A stretch of DNA of 64,000 nt from Gonapodya sp. JEL0774 (lineage: Eukaryota; Monoblepharomycota; Monoblepharidomycetes; Monoblepharidales; Gonapodyaceae): positions 51,705 to 115,704 of the forward strand of contig JADIIX010000069.1 in NCBI GenBank assembly GCA_027604505.1. Reading direction: 5' to 3'. The translations under genes were made by a program, and so were the position numbers. Of this stretch, positions 1-11,500 are shown piece by piece. How positions within the stretch are numbered: the stretch's first letter is position 1; each line of letters opens with the position of its first letter. Under the pieces are notes generated by a model. It did no database searches. It was given only the letters and a program-made list of their open reading frames with translations, and was not told the origin of the DNA.

Positions 1-1
1 C

Positions 2-1196
2 ATAGACCATACACCTAGCACGAACGCAGTAGCGACGGCCCGTAGTCCCCCCCCCGCGTCGACACCCGTAAGGTCTCCGTCCGCCAAATCCTCCACACCT
101 AAACGGCAAGCAAGGGCGGAGAAGTCCACTAGAAGCAATATCCGTGAGGGGTTGGTAAAGAGCTCGGTGAAAAAGCCAGCGATAATTGAAACTGGAACTC
201 GGTTGTTGACAAAATCGGAGTGAGTGTGTGGTGTATGCAAAGCGCGTATCCTTATCTTTTTGGTTGCACTCATTCTCACCATTTAATTTTGGCCTTCGCT
301 AACACGACATTAGTTGGAAGGTGAGGTTGGGCACTTAACCCCCTTGCATTCCACCATCTTGGACAAGAGATCGTTGGTGCTGATTCACTTATGCTCTGCA
401 GAATATTGTGAAAATCGGCGGCACGGAAGCCGCCTCAATCGAAGAAGCAACTCATGTTGTGACCAACCGGGTCACGCGCACGGAAAAATTCTTCGCGGCG
501 CTGTGCTTATGCAAGTTTATTGTGGATCCATCGTGGGTTCTGGACAGTGTTTCGGCCGGCGCCTGGCTGGGTGAGTCTTGCTGTTATGCCGGGAAAGGCG
601 GGATTGTTCCAAAATGAAGCAGATGCCTTTCGCAACACCGTTCATAAAAGATGAGAGTGCCCACGTTGTCAAGGACGCCGAAACAGAGAAAGTACTGAAG
701 TTCAACTTGGTGGAGTCGATGCAGAGAGCGCGTCGTCGCAAATTGCTGACCAACCGTGTAGTGTGTGTTACACCGTCAGTTTTGCCGAGCGAGACAATTA
801 TCAAGGGAATTGTGGAGAACGCTGGAGGCAAGGCATGTTCGATGGAATGAACTTTCGTGCCTTTCGCATGGTCACAATGTACATTTCCGTGAACGTAGTT
901 TGTCTCGCAGCCGTCTCCGCGGAAAATCCGAGACATGATGGATGATACCATTGTTCTTTCTTGTGTGGCAGACGAGAAAATGTGGCGTGCGTTCACAGAG
1001 AGGAATTTAAATGTGTGGGTTCGCGTTCTGGTGGCGATTGCTGCAGTTTCAAAAGCGTGGCTTTCCGACCTGTGCGCTCTCAATTTGAGACAGATATACG
1101 ACTGAGCTTCTTCTGCAGGGTCTTATTCGGCAAGAAGTCAATATGGACCAGCCAGACTTGATGCTGGCTGCAGGAAAGGAGCAACCAGAGCAATGA
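2..1196 (+). CDS. Tandem BRCT protein, PTIP/MDC1 type (5' partial)
   Basis: This is the 3' end of a gene that begins upstream of the window; about 260 residues are visible. Proposed exons are 2-219, 314-320, 402-570, 651-832, 911-1014 and 1094-1196 (TGA); reading-frame phase closes at every junction. A basic, Ser/Pro-rich linker leads into a BRCT repeat containing KIGGTEAAS, THVVTNRVTRTEKF and PSWVLDSV. The inter-repeat segment KDAETEKVLKFNLVESM is followed by a second, shorter repeat with VLSCVADEKMW and VYTTELLLQGLIRQE. This spacing matches the C-terminal BRCT pair of PTIP, MDC1 and Brc1-like proteins, which bind phosphorylated histone H2A at DNA breaks; that role is inferred from family. 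Two splice features are unusual: a 7-nt exon (314-320) and a GC-AG intron (833-910). Confidence 0.8.
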
Positions 1197-1380
1197 TAAG
1201 ATGCAGCTGGACACAACTTTAGTATCCATTCACGTATCACTACGCACGCATGTATAAGTTCTTCAGATTGCATAACGCATATTTTTAGTTGAAACGTACA
1301 TACTGGGTGCGTACATAAGTCCCGGCAACAATACCGCCGCACTCTGCGCTGCGGAGCTGCATGACGCGAAGTCCCAGTTT

Positions 1381-2362
1381 ATGCCAACTTCGTGGGCAAA
1401 TCCTCCCCGATCGACGAAAGCAGTTTTTCGATCCACCACTCCGCCACCGTCCAATCCCTTCGTGCTTTGCGTGCGCTTTCATGGCGTCGCGGCACTCTGC
1501 GCCGCTCTCGTTGTCCTGCCGCTCATCGCTCTGATTCTGGGCTCGCTCCGTGTTCCGAGAGACATGTGGGGCGAGGTTCTTCCCCTAGCCTTCATCCAGC
1601 ATTCTGACAATCCCAAGGCGTACTGGTGTTCCACGGCCAGTCTCGAGGAGAACGACTTCACTTGCTACCTACGCGGACCGGACAGTCTGGAGAGATTTCT
1701 GGCGACGATGATCGGAGGGCCATTCGGTGGGACGGTTTTGGGACTGTGGAAGGTTGACATGGATGCGGATGTCGACGTTATGGAGTTTGAGGATCGGCGG
1801 GTGGGGTCGGGTTTGGGACTCAATACTTCTTTGGGAGGAGGCCGCATGTTGCATAGAGCTGGAAAGTGAGTAACTAAGAAGAGAGCGTCATGTGGGCCTC
1901 CACCACGACTCGTGGGCAACGAAATCGTGAGGGTACTGGTAAACCTCCGACCGTTTGCTCAAGAACACTCTTCTCGTAGCTCATATTCAACCGTCCAAAT
2001 CCTCGAGCTTTGCTCAACTTAAATGTGGACTCATGCGGTGTTCTCCTTCGACCCACAGCGGCGTGCGCACTTTCCCCGACACCTCTCCCTCCTACTACTC
2101 CCTCCCCCGCCCCCACGCCAGCCGCCGTCTCACCGCCCTGAGCGGCCCCGATATCCGGGCACTCTTTCGCGCTCTTGATACCAATGGTGACGGACTGTTA
2201 GACTTTCCGGATATCATGGGTTCGTGGGACAATTGGGACCACCACAAGCCTTGGAAACTGGAGGTGTTGCTGGACAGGTGGAAAGTGACGAAGCAGAGAC
2301 GTGCTGAGGGGAAGAGGACGTATGGGGACGGGTTTGGATGGTGGAGCGATTTGGGATACTGA
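1381..2362 (+). CDS. Small membrane protein with a single EF-hand
   Basis: Two exons, 1381-1865 and 2059-2362, give 262 residues. The intron 1866-2058 has GT-AG ends and phase 2 on both sides. A strongly hydrophobic segment at about residues 39-57 (AALCAALVVLPLIALILGSL) looks like a signal anchor or transmembrane helix. Near the C-terminus the loop DTNGDGLLDFPDI has the D-x-D/N-x-D-G spacing of a calcium-binding EF-hand, followed by an aromatic tail with several Trp. I see no second EF-hand, although these usually pair. The product family is not recognised; a calcium-responsive membrane protein is inferred from the motifs alone. The start is the first in-frame ATG and was chosen for lack of a better one. 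Confidence 0.6.
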
Positions 2363-2370
2363 TGGGAGGG

Positions 2371-2632
2371 ATACAATATTCTCACTCCAGTTCAGTCTCC
2401 GGTAGTGGATGACCACAATTATTCAGCTCTGTCAGCAGTCCTGGTGGAGTTCAGCTGCACATCTAGCTGGATACCAATACTCTGACTCCGGTTTAGTCTC
2501 CAGTAGTGGATAACCACACTGGACTTAATGGTTCCGCTCTTGCAGCAGTCCTAGTGGAGTTCAGCTAGATAACTAGCTGGATGCCAATACTCTGACTCCG
2601 GTTTAGTCTCAAGTAGTGGATGACCACAATTG
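2371..2632. repeat. Tandem repeat, about 2.4 copies of a 100-110 bp unit
   Basis: Copies start at 2371, 2471 and 2581. Each begins with a variant of ATACCAATACTCTGACTCCG, then a segment like GTAGTGGATGACCACA. The first two copies end in GTGGAGTTCAGCT followed by TAGCTGG. Copy 1 is about 10 bp shorter and more diverged, and copy 3 is truncated. The array lies just after the stop of the EF-hand gene and may sit in the 3' ends of the two convergent genes. Confidence 0.85.
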
Positions 2633-2752
2633 TGGAGGGTGGTTGAAGGATGTTACCCGTAACTGAAGTGCGTGCTCGAATATAGTTTCTTAATTCCATA
2701 CGATGAATTGATTAATGGCAATGTTCTGTACATAGTATTGACATGAAAACCG

Positions 2753-3851
2753 TCATGCGTCATCCATTTCCTCGTCCACCAAATCCACCACAGGACTCCC
2801 CGTATTGTTGTACTCCTCATCCACATCACCCCCATCCCCGTCCTCGTCCCCAATACCACCTGCTCCCATCCCGTCGTCGCCACCGTCCGCGTCAAGATCG
2901 CCGTCGAGCACCCGGCTGTCGTCCAGTGCTGGGTCGTCTCGTTCCTCGGATGGTTCCCGGTCTTCGCGATCTTCGTCGGCGTCGCCATCTGCGTCGGCGC
3001 GAATAGGGTCCAGGAGGGGTTTGGTGACTGGGGAAGGGAGGTCATGGGGTGTGCGGGGGAGCAACCGGCCGATAGGATCACTTGTCTTGCGATGGTTGAG
3101 GTATACATCCTGTTGGCCACTCGCGACAATTCCCCCACATAATGGGGCCAGGTGGTAGTACCAGAATTTACTTTTACCCGTGATATATACGTTGCTCGAA
3201 CGGAAGGTAGGACCCATTGACAAGAAATCATTCCAAGAGAGCGGTCGATAACCATCCACCATCCTCAACCCAAGAGTTTTTCATCAAACATGTTGTGACT
3301 CCACTCATTGTCTCCAAGTTCAGTCAATCAAACAACCGAGAACCGACGCCAAGGTTCATCTTCTGGCAGTTCTGGTGAGCCATGTATTCATTCCAAATTC
3401 CAAACTCACCGACTTTACACCATCGGAAAACCTTCATCCCGTTCGTTCCCTGTCGCGGCTGGAGAGATGCCGGCCCTCCCAGTCCCGAAGGAATGGTCAC
3501 TCCCGGTTTCGGGGGAGTCAATGGAGCCCACCGTCGTTCCCTGAACCCGATGGCATGATTGTTTGCACAAAGGTCGAGATCGAGCGGTATTTTCGGCGGA
3601 TGAACGGTGTTTGTCAGCGATCGTTCCCATCATATCGCGACAAGAAGAAGCTGAAACGAACCATCTGTCAACCGGCGCAAAGTAGTCGCGGGACGCACGA
3701 TGGGAGGATTCTCGAGGGGGGTCCGGCGTTGTTTGGGGTTGCACAGGGGGATTTTGAGGTGCGGGTTGTGGGGTTTCTGCGCGTCGCATTGTTGGGAATC
3801 GCCGTTCTGCTGGGCAAGGAGTTGCAGAAGTGCACATCGAGCTGCTGCGCA
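2753..3851 (-). CDS. Uncharacterised protein with acidic C-terminal tail (5' uncertain)
   Basis: Proposed exons on the minus strand are 3851-3673, 3540-3421 and 3263-2753, with phases 2 and 2 that close. This leaves 270 codons, but the true first exon was not found. The order is a Gln/Pro-rich start, a block with RPATTLRRERRWAPLTPPKP, a compact domain containing GMKVFRWMVDGYRPLSWNDF, then NVYITGKSKFWYYHLAPLCG, a segment KTSDPIGRLLP, and a tail very rich in Asp, Glu and Gly. The middle 100 residues have the density of aromatic, Gly and Pro residues seen in conserved folds, but I cannot name the family. The acidic tail could suit a nuclear or chromatin protein; that is speculation. Confidence 0.5.
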
Positions 3852-4983
3852 CTATTCAACAACAGCAGATGCACGACCAACAAATTGATGTATTCGAATA
3901 GGAAGCAAACTCTCTTTTGGTTTGCCATTTGCGTACCTGGGATAAAGAACACGTAGAACAGGCATCCACGGTGAACTGAGTTGCCAAAGCGGACTCAATT
4001 CCTTTACATTTAACGGATCTGAAACACACCACTGTGAGCTGACTGCATGCTCTTGATTCAAGATTGATTGGTTGGTTTTGATAGTAATAGTTTTGTTATT
4101 GTGCAAGGGAGAAAAGGCGGCGAGTGGCACCGGCCCCATGCATATCAGCAGTGGCAGCACGATAGCAATTAAAGACAGATGTACTAGGAGAAGGTGAACA
4201 TGTCACTTAAGCAACTTAGAGACAGGTATGCTGTCCCGTTGACTGTACGCCGGTAGGTCCCGGTGCTCCGTGCGTACAGCAAGTGATTCCAGAGCAGTTG
4301 GTTAGGAGATTCCAGAAGTTCCATGAATAATAATACACAAAGCTAGCGGATAGACGAAAGACGGATGTCTGGCGGTTGCCTGTTCATCCATGGGATTACG
4401 TACAAATCCGCAAGCAACACACGCAATTGCAACATTGCAACACATTAAATATGTATACTTATTACGTATTATTAAAGCAGAGGACTCTATGGTGAGGACT
4501 CTAACTCTTAACGGGAGATTGTGTTTGAGCCGCAGCGGCTGCTGGGAAAAGGACGGCGGTGTGAAAACTTGGATCGGATCACATGAGTCGCGCTAAAAGT
4601 CGAACAGCAACCTCCGCTGTAAGCCCAAGAAGGTCGACGCATTGCATTGTTGCATCGGATCAGCGCTGGTTGCCGCCGACCCAAAAGGGGGACTCGCCGG
4701 CTGGACGGTTTCAGGTTTGTCCCGGACTCGCAAAAATAATATGGACTCGTTTCATATATGATCAGAATTTAGAATTCATGTTTTTGGATGTCCTTGTCCC
4801 TGAGGGGATTCATAAATAAAAAGCAAGGAGGTAAAAAAAATGGGATCCGCGGAACGCAACCCAGGTGGCCCTAATGAATCTGTGGAACCTATAATTGAAA
4901 ATCCACCATCACTTCCAAAGGATCGCGAGTTATCTACGCTATTTATGTTGCGCGGGCGATTAACCCGTGCAGCATCTGGTCAC
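3852..4983. other. Intergenic region, divergent promoters
   Basis: About 1.1 kb lies between the minus-strand uncharacterised gene and the plus-strand SH3 surface protein. It must hold both upstream regions, and probably the missing first exon of the minus-strand gene. Short open frames (for example 4390-4819) lack splice support or recognisable motifs. No RNA gene or repeat was seen. Confidence 0.4.
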
Positions 4984-7893
4984 ATGAGGACGATTCTCGC
5001 TGTTCTCGTCCTCTTCGTCGCCAGGCAAGCAGCCAGCCTCCCCCATGAACTCGCACCGGGAACGAAACCCATGGGTTTCAGTTTCGCGGCCGTAAATGGC
5101 TTCGGCAACTCGTCACTTCGTCGGATCGGTGATGGGCCAATGGGGGACGACGAGATTCCGGAAGGATTCAGAAAGATTCATTGGACGGAATCAATGAAAG
5201 GAGCTATTGCAGAGGACGCTCAAGGAGGCAACCTCACCAAGAGACAACAGACTTGCAACTGCTATGGGTTTGGCAACTATCTGTGCTCACAGGTTCGTGG
5301 TAACGACCTAGAGTTTCAACCGCCGCCCCACACAAAAAAAAAACTTATTCATGCTGGGAAAATTACACACTACTCGTAACAGGTGAACAAGTGCTGCGGA
5401 TCTTCCAGCTACGGATGGGCATGTGGTGGTGCTGATGTGAGTTGGATTGTCGGATCTCAGCAGAAGAGGCAAACCTTTTCTCTCGTCCATATGACGCCGG
5501 GCTGACATTCGCCACTCTCAAAAGTGGTGCTCAACCACTCCTGGCTACTGCGTACAGTGCACTACGTGCTGTTGTTCCCCCAGTGTATGCTACACCGCCA
5601 ACAACATCGTAAGTGTCCTTGTTCTGTCTGTCAATCGCCAATTTCCGCGATCACCCTCAAACGAAGTCCTTCCGTCTCATTCCTATTTTGGCAGATTTGT
5701 TGCGGAAATTACCAATGGGGTTGTTATCGAGGACAGGAATGCTCGACAACGTTTGGTAAATGCGTGGAACCATGCTCAGCTCGAGGTCTCGTTGACTGTG
5801 GTCCCAGCCATTGTATGCTTCCTGGAAGCACTTGCGTAAGTCAAGAGCCGTCGAATCTCTGTTTGCGAACCGAAAATTCACTGAACTGATACCACCATTA
5901 TTGTGTGACTCCTTGTAGTGCGACACTACCCAGGGCCTCAGCTGCGACTATCCGACCACAAAGTGCTGCCAGAACGGTTGCTGCCGATCAAGTGAGCGCT
6001 CTGTCACACTCTGTGACGAAATCATGGTTGTTGTTTTGCCTTTTCTCATACGAACCGTTCACCCACAAAACAAAAAGCCGATACCTGTAATCTGTACACG
6101 TGTAGCGCTCCGGCACCGCCACCTCCACCTCCTCGTCCACCCCCGCCGCCTCCACCTCCACCTTCGTCCTTCCCCCCACCGCCACCACCCTCCTCCAGCG
6201 GTGCCCCGCCTCCACCCAGATCGGGCGACGGTCCACCTCCACCTCCACCTCCCGTTAGCGGTGAGAACTTGTGCCTCCGAAACGATATGGCTAAATTAGC
6301 ATGCAACTGACATAACACTCATTCCCCTCATTCTAACCCTTGTGATTCTGAGGCGGTGACGAAGGGGACGTCGGCTCCTCCACCTCTGGAAGTTCGATCG
6401 TGACGTCGAGCTCCAGCAGTGCGCGAACCGGCAAAATCATCGGCGGCGCTGTTGGTGGGGCAGTAGGTGTCGCAGTTATTGGAGGGATCGCATACGCGGT
6501 CGCCAAGGCGAAAGGAACCGCCGCTGCTTCGGCCGCTGCCGCTGCCGGCGCTTCAAAGTCGGCGGCAGGAATGAGTGGTGGTGCCGTTGCCGGCCAGCAG
6601 TCACCCCTCCTCGGTGGTGGGCACAGCGTTGCTGGTGTGGCGGGTGGAGGAGCACCGCCGCCTCCTCCGCCAGGTGGGGCTGGTGTCCCACTTGGACACG
6701 CACCTCCTCCAGCGTACGGGGTACCCATGGCCGATCCAACATCACCCGGAGTTGGAATGCATGCTGCAGCAACGAACATGGGACCGGGAATGGGTCCTCA
6801 AGGCATTGTTATGCAAGATCCGTCCGCACACGCGGCAATGGCGAATGCCGGGGCACAAGGAGGAGGAGGCTTAGCGCAGGCGCCTGCAAATGCGACTGCG
6901 GCAACGGGAATGCAAGGGGCTCCTTTGCATGATCCCACTGCCATGGCTCAAGGAGTTCGGGATATCGCAGGACAAGGCGCTGGCGCCGTAAATGCGAACG
7001 CAACCACTGCTGCAATCCAACCGGGCGCCGATGTAATGGGTCAGGGCTTGGCTGGAGGATCAGCACAACCGCTGAGTGGTTCTGATTTAGTGAGGTGAGT
7101 GCCGAACAAGCAATCTCTTGTGACAGGTTTGGAATTTTGCACGCCACTTGCACCAGCTCACCGATCCTGTCCGGCGTGACGTACCTGTCCTCAAGTGGAG
7201 CGACCGCTGTCTCCGCCAGTGCTGCCAGCGGTGCTGCTGCTTTCGGTGGGGCAGTGGGAGTTGGTGCAGCTGCTGCAGCAATGCCTGGCATGGCTGGAAC
7301 GCCGCCGCCTACGCACCCACTATTCAATTTGCTTGCCGGCCCAATCTCACCAGGTACCATTGAAGTCCCCTACTCAGGAGCTCCTCTGATGTCTTTCGCA
7401 AAGGTGGACTTGGATCGCGTTTTGCATTGTCTCCCAATTCTGACATTAATCTATTTTTTTTGGTTGCTGCCAGTTCAACCCCTCTTCATCCGATGAGATG
7501 GCGGTGCTGCCACAACAAATGTTTGATGTTAAGACACTCTATCGTGACGGGTAAGTCATTTACGCGTATTGTATCTGATCAAACGCGCTATGTAACGATA
7601 TGTTGAAATGAAATGTTTAGTTGGGCTGCCGCCTGGTGCTTGGACACGGGGTCATTCGGTTTCATTCCTCTGCAAGTATTCTGCCTGTCCTCTTTCTGAT
7701 TCACAGGCAGCATTTTGATTCTCTTTTGTTCCTGCAGAAATTGCCTGGACCTTCGGAGTGTCCGATCGGAAAGTCCCTTGGGCAGCCCGATCCTCAATGC
7801 TTCTCTTCCACCCCCACGAAGCGAGTCCCAACGCATTCCACTACCCAATTCGGGGGTTGTAGGATGAGCAAGTTCTTTTCGTTTCTTTGGTGA
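4984..7893 (+). CDS. Secreted Cys-rich / polyproline / TM / SH3 surface protein
   Basis: Eleven exons give 711 residues: 4984-5292, 5383-5436, 5525-5608, 5695-5835, 5919-5991, 6078-6260, 6353-7094, 7157-7418, 7474-7550, 7621-7675 and 7738-7893. A signal peptide (MRTILAVLVLFVARQAAS) is followed by a propeptide ending in a Kex2-like KR (LTKR|QQTCNC). Next come short Cys-rich modules, nearly one per exon (CNCYGFGNYLC, NKCCGSSSYGWAC, CCGNYQWGCYRGQEC, KCCQNGCC). A polyproline stretch leads to a Gly/Ala-rich transmembrane helix near residue 306 (IIGGAVGGAVGVAVIGGIA) and a long Gly/Ala/Pro linker. The C-terminus is an SH3 domain with PSSSDEMAVLPQQMFDV and DGWAAAW. The layout suggests a wall or environment sensor that recruits Pro-rich partners inside the cell; function is inferred. 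The donor before the SH3 exon (7418 or 7403) and the last intron are less certain. Confidence 0.78.
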
Positions 7894-8515
7894 CCAAGGA
7901 TTTGTGATAGAAGGGCTTGGAGGACTTGTTTGGGATAAATTCGTATGCCTGGTGTGACACAACAGGAACAATCCCGTGAATTATATAAGAGTTAACCCTT
8001 GACTGTAGTACTCAGTAGGAATTCTTTATCGTAGCTTCTTGTGAAATATTGAGGTTGCGCCAACATACACACCGTACAAGATGAATCACAGTACATCATG
8101 ACTGCTGTCGCTCAGCTGAACTGCCGCCACCGGTTTTGAGATATCATAATTCTCCCATCCGGACTACCCATCCTATTAGAGATACGCACGAACTGTGCAC
8201 CGTGAAACTGCTGTACAATTGCATATCACCGCTATGAATTGATCGGAGACGGGGAGAACTCGTCAACTATGTACGGTCGCTTCAATTTATTGCAGGTATG
8301 AAATATTTGCTACCATTAATAGAATGGCTCCTCAAAGAGTATCATATGCAATGTTAAGTGCGATGAATGGGATTCTCAAGATGTTGATGCTCTTACTCCC
8401 CACGTTTTGCTGGGTCGAAAACTGTCCGAGACAATGGAATCCTCTTTCTTCGGATTGGTCCTTGCAAAATCACGTAGCAATTAGCAAATGTAGCAGAATC
8501 GATGTTCCCAGGCTC
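7894..8515. other. Intergenic region between convergent genes
   Basis: This 620-bp stretch separates the 3' end of the SH3 surface protein gene from the 3' end of the minus-strand Ser/Pro-rich gene. No convincing coding exon, RNA gene or repeat is seen. Confidence 0.4.
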
Positions 8516-11500
8516 TCACGGCACAACCACCGCCGACGCAGCCCTCACCCTACCCCTTCCTCTTAGGTCTTCTCCATCGGTCCGCCACGTTTCGTCCCCA
8601 TGCTCTACCCCGTTACCGTTCCCATTCCCATTTGCATTTGCGTTCACATTAACACTTCCCACGTTGTTTCCTGCCGTTCTCCTCCGTCCAAACAACTGCC
8701 CTAACTTCGACCGGGCCGGTTGATGAACTTGTGTCACTGCTGACGATTGACTCGTCCCAACACGATTTCCTCCTGATGGACTCGAGTTCAACGCGGAGTA
8801 TGCCACACTTTCTACGCTCCGCGAACGACCCTTCTTCGCCGACTGAGCAATAGGCGGCGCCAAAGTCGATTGCGGAATCGCGACCGAAGCTGACCCCCCA
8901 GGCGCAATCGTTGTTTGTGCGCTGTTGACCATCGGAGAATTGAGGCCGGCTGAGGCAGGCGTTAGTTCTGTATTCGCAGCAGGGACAGGTGCAGTTGCGC
9001 GCCCTCTACCAAAGATGCGACGGCGAGCAGGCTGGCCAGCCGGAATGGCAGAGGAGCCTCCGTTTGACGCACCTGACAGAATGGTGGTCTGTTGTGGCAA
9101 AGGCGAGTTCACCGAATGCACTGGAGTTCCGGAACTATGTGCACTCGTTGCTGGCACACCTCCTCCACTTAGCACTGGGAGGGCCGAGTCCCCGTCTCCA
9201 CCTCTCACCCCGTCCCACGCTCCTCCTAATACTGCCATAAGAGAATCAGCACCCCCATCCTCCTCCCCTTCCTCATAATCGTCGTCATCATCTTCACCAT
9301 TCCTATCCCTATCCTTCTCTCTTTCACCTCGCATCTCGTTCCCTCTCCTGCCGCCTCCCCTGAAGTAACCTCCAATCCAACCCCTTACCCAACCAGCTCT
9401 CTGCCTGACGGCACGTTTGGCCATGCCCCAGTTCACACTGGCAGAGTTTCTCACTACGTACAACACGCCACACCAAGTGGCGACAAGGAGCAGGAAGAAT
9501 AAGTCCCAGCTACAAACTCGAAGGATGAACAGGTAGCATGTGAGGATCATAAGCAAGCGGCGCCGATTTCGGACAAGGGTAAGCGCACGGAGATCTAAAT
9601 GCAATGTGGTTATGTGGTGTTGCGGTGGCAAATCTTTTTAGCACTCGATCAGGACAGCAATTACTTCGAATAGATGAACCTCACCCCGATACGTCCTTCC
9701 ACCTGGTGCTCCAACAAGTCCAGGGGGCACTACAATCAGCCTGAGGAACCACCGTGCCATATCCACCGGACCACCAACAGGTGCCTCAGGTGTGCGTTTT
9801 TGGATGTCCGACTCCGTGTGAATCCAAGCACGAATGGGATCCAGGTCGAAGAACGGAGCGGGCTTTAGGGAGCCAGAGGGTGGAGGCGGAAGAGGTGTAG
9901 ATAGCGAGGGCTGGGTAGGCTTAGACACTGGTGTATTGGGGATTTTAGACAGGGGGACAAGAGGGACAACCGCTGGCGGCGCTGACGACGAGGACGCAGA
10001 TGAAGTTGTGTTCATGGAAGCGCTGCGGAGGACCGTTGTACCACGAGGCCCGCCAAACGGGAGGCGGGGGCCCCGAAGTGGTGGAGGAGGCGAGGGTGAA
10101 GTTACGGGAGGCGACGTGTAAGGGGGAAGCAAGGAGGTGGGCCTGCGCGGTGTAACTGCAGGTGAGGGAGAGGGGGATACGGCAGGTGTCGAAACAGATG
10201 GCGCAGAGGATGGTGCAATAGGGAGAGATGCGATGGCAATTGGGGCAAGGAGATCAGGATGTTGGGATGGGGATGAGTTGGCAGCTGGAGGCAAGGGAGG
10301 TGATGCCGGTGGTGCAGGCGAGTCAGCAGCTACGATTGAGCGCCATTCTGAGTCGGAAACTGGAGAGGATATCGCGGAGATAGAGGAAGACGAGGATGAG
10401 GATGAGAAGGAGGATGATGTGGAAGGGGATTGGGGTGCATCTGGTTCAATCTCCGGATCCGCCACCAAAGTGCTGTCATTTTCTGCCACAACCAAAGACA
10501 GTACTCCACTCTTACGCCTCGCTCGTCCCGGGATGGTTACTGGTGGTGATGTGGACACGGGAGCTGCAGGAGCGATCGAAGAGGCGGTCGACGACTCAAG
10601 CCACGATGAAGACGCTGCCGACGACGTCAAGGAATTTGTTGTCGCAAGCGATGACGCAGAGGCCGAGGGAGCAAAAGGGGTGGAAGAAGTGGACGACGAG
10701 AATGTTCGCGTGCGAGAGGATAGGAGTCCCGGTACCGGTCTTGCAAGGACCGGTGAGGGTGGTAACATCGGGTGGGTCGCCCACATGGGATCGCAGAGTG
10801 GGGGTGGTGGTTCCTTCACCGAGTATGCGGGATCTTCAAGGCCGTGATTGATGGTCGTGGGTGAAGCTGGCGGCGAAAGGGTCCGTGTTGATGTAATGGT
10901 GAGGAAAGGAGGAAAATCGGGAACAGAAGAAGGCGGCAGAGGTGGAGCTTCGGCGGGATTCACGGTGGTGGAGGTGAGGACGCGTTCATCGGGTTGGGAA
11001 AGCGGCGGGCTCCCATCCATTAAAGATGTCCCCTTGCGATTCGCGTTCCCGTTCCTGCTAACGCCGTTCTCCTCAATACTTTTGTCTCTATCCGTTACAA
11101 ATCTTCTCGCGCTAGCGCTGCGCTGCTTCGGGACGGCCTGCTTCAGGATTTTCACCGCACGTTTCGCCGTGAGTTTACCGGGCGAGGTGGATCCGGTTAA
11201 GGACGGCGGCAAGGACGATGGTGAAGAGTCAGTAGTGGGAGAAAGTGTGGCAAGGAGAAATATCCACGCCTGGGAAATGGCGGGAAAGGAGTCGGATTCG
11301 GCGACTGAGTGGATGTGAAGAATGTTGTGAGACCGAGACCAACAAAGACATCAGCAATCACTTTCAAAACCTAAGTAGAGCGTGGTTGGCTTCGTGTAAC
11401 GGCCAGACCCGTCGTGCGAATGCGAGCACGTCCAGGGGATCCATGCAACAAGCGGAAAATTGAGCGTGTCCACCGGCTGGCCAATAAAACGCTCTCTGCA

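Noticed and set aside
6046-6318. Gly-rich frame on the minus strand
   Set aside because: It is the complement of the polyproline segment of the SH3 surface protein.
7676-7699. Stop of the SH3 protein at 7697-7699
   Set aside because: A 62-nt GT-AG intron (7676-7737) in phase 0 removes it and extends the protein; the early stop remains a minor alternative.
10137-10847. 236-codon plus-strand frame rich in Glu, Gly and Asp
   Set aside because: It mirrors the Ser/Pro-rich minus-strand coding exon; GC-skewed low-complexity DNA keeps the antisense frame open.
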